From: Limibacillus halophilus | Lineage (GTDB): Bacteria > Pseudomonadota > Alphaproteobacteria > Kiloniellales > CECT-8803 | Direction: 5' to 3' | NCBI RefSeq assembly: GCF_014191775.1 | Contig: NZ_JACHXA010000001.1 | Coordinates: 186,001-250,000, forward strand | Length of the DNA stretch: 64,000 bases | Shown: positions 62,961 through 64,000 of the stretch, piece after piece | How the letters are laid out: each line of letters starts with the position of its first letter | Numbering within the stretch: the stretch's first letter is position 1 | The notes under the pieces: model-generated | The model's database searches: none | Told to the model about the DNA's origin: nothing | What the model saw: the letters and a program-made list of their open reading frames with translations, nothing else | Made by a program: the position numbers and the translations under genes

Positions 62961-64000
62961 TGATGTCCCGTATGAGCCCTTCTTTCTCCAAACTGCTCGC
63001 AACCGGGTTGCTGCTGATAACGCTGGCCGCTTGCAGTACCGCGCCCGGCACGGGTCGCAGCATCTTTACCGGCGGCATGTCCTCGGAAGATGAGCTTAAT
63101 CTGGGGGCGCAGGAACATCCGAAGATGGTCGGCGCATTCGGCGGGCGTTACGACGATCCCGCTCTGCAGGCCTACATCGACAGCATCGGGCAGCTTCTGG
63201 TCAAAACCTCCGAGACACCGAACGCCACCTTCACTTTCACTCTGCTTGATTCGCCGATCGTCAACGCCTTCGCGCTGCCGGGCGGTTATGTCTATGTGAC
63301 GCGAGGGCTCGTCGGGCTGGCGGAAAACGAGGCCCAGCTTGCCGGTGTGCTGGCGCATGAGATCGGTCATGTCACGGCCCGACACAGTGCCGAGCGTTAT
63401 GGCTCGACGGTGCTGGCCAGTGTGGGCGTTGCCGCAGTCGGCATCTTGACCGGCAGCGGCGCCGCCGCCAACGCCGGCGGCACGGCAGCCCAACTCGCGC
63501 TCTCCAGCTATTCGCGCGGGCAGGAATCCGAGGCCGACGAGCTCGGTATCCGCTACATGTCGCGCGCGGTCTACGACCCGGATGCGATGGCGGGATTCTT
63601 GGAGAATTTGCAGGCAAACGACCGATTGGAGGCCGCGCTGTCCGGCAAGCCGGAAGCCGCCGACAATTTCAACCTCTTGCAAACCCATCCGCGCACCGCC
63701 GACCGGATACGCGAGGCGGCAGCCAGGGCTGGCGGCATCAAAGTTCAAGACCCGATCCAAGCCCGCGACATTTATTACGCAAAGATCGACGGTATGGTTT
63801 ACGGCGACAGCCGGGCGCAGGGCCTGGTCAGAGGGCAGCGCTTTATCCACCCGGAGCTACGTTTCGCCTTCGAGGTCCCCGCAGGGTTCCGGCTGACCAA
63901 TACGCCGTCCTCAGTAATTGCAAGGCACCCGGACGGCGCAGCGATCGCCTTTGACAACGCATCAAAGAAGGAAGCGCAGAACACCGAGGTTGGAAATTAC
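62960..64000 (+). CDS. M48-family metalloprotease lipoprotein (partial, runs off the window)
   Basis: At least 347 residues; the C-terminus lies outside the window. The lipobox LAAC follows a hydrophobic signal (LLATGLLLITLAAC). HEIGH (133-137) is the zinc site, with further ligand candidates in the SEADELG segment. GQEsEADELGIRYMSRAVYDP is typical of the BepA/YggG group that clears misfolded outer-membrane proteins. The reading frame runs to the last base without a stop. The start (62960 or 62963) overlaps or abuts the nuclease stop, indicating an operon. Confidence 0.88.
   Translation, partial: MMSRMSPSFSKLLATGLLLITLAACSTAPGTGRSIFTGGMSSEDELNLGAQEHPKMVGAFGGRYDDPALQAYIDSIGQLLVKTSETPNATFTFTLLDSPIVNAFALPGGYVYVTRGLVGLAENEAQLAGVLAHEIGHVTARHSAERYGSTVLASVGVAAVGILTGSGAAANAGGTAAQLALSSYSRGQESEADELGIRYMSRAVYDPDAMAGFLENLQANDRLEAALSGKPEAADNFNLLQTHPRTADRIREAAARAGGIKVQDPIQARDIYYAKIDGMVYGDSRAQGLVRGQRFIHPELRFAFEVPAGFRLTNTPSSVIARHPDGAAIAFDNASKKEAQNTEVGNY

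Noticed and set aside
1-64000. CRISPR array or cas genes
   Set aside because: No regularly spaced short repeats and no Cas-like protein anywhere in the window.

Overview
The window reads as a high-GC alphaproteobacterial chromosome, most likely from the Rhodospirillales/Kiloniellales side. Supporting signs are the DUF3576 lipoprotein next to leuS, the leuS-lptE-holA run, a patatin/3-hydroxybutyrate dehydrogenase pair, an Mla-type lipid transporter and tandem Gram-negative porins. No species can be named from the sequence alone. Calls rest on reading motifs and protein sequences by eye; no database search was run.

Layout. 0-4.7 kb: a Yej-type peptide ABC importer (double ATPase plus two permeases) behind a small membrane protein. 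4.7-13.3 kb: housekeeping and signalling genes (class III nucleotide cyclase, methyltransferase, MBL hydrolase, MFS transporter, OmpR-type regulator, arylformamidase-like hydrolase, ribA, arsC-like, L,D-transpeptidase). 13.3-18.7 kb: a compact minus-strand operon with four sulfotransferases, a JmjC/cupin oxygenase and a YggS protein. 18.7-22.8 kb: three tandem paralogous porins, each with its own leader region and a near-identical terminator. 23.3-37.8 kb: DUF3576 lipoprotein, leuS-lptE-holA, DUF1223 protein, mmsA-like dehydrogenase, a four-gene Mla-type operon, trkH and a methyltransferase.

37.9-48.4 kb is the most interesting part. It carries a bufferin-type RiPP cluster (DUF2282 precursor, DUF692 MNIO enzyme, BufC-like partner, DoxX protein) followed by a type II NADH-dehydrogenase-like flavoprotein. 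It also carries a patatin/hydroxybutyrate dehydrogenase pair divergent from a LysR regulator, an MFS exporter, a periplasmic cupin divergent from a methyltransferase, and an unrecognised small secreted Cys/His-rich peptide. A 41-bp element with fixed internal spacing occurs four times here: upstream of bufA, between the dehydrogenase and lysR, between the cupin and the methyltransferase, and upstream of the Cys/His peptide. This suggests one regulon, plausibly controlled by the LysR protein and plausibly linked to metal or redox stress.

48.6-50.4 kb holds a Ca2+/Na+ exchanger and a TSUP exporter. 50.44-60.34 kb is a genomic island inserted in tRNA-Arg(CCT), bounded by 48-bp identical repeats. 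It contains a tyrosine integrase, an AlpA-like HTH protein, a Rep-like initiator preceded by four hairpins, a few unknown genes and a complete type III restriction-modification pair. After the tRNA come a PagL-type lipid A deacylase, prolyl aminopeptidase, a secreted nuclease-fold protein and an M48 lipoprotein protease that runs off the window.
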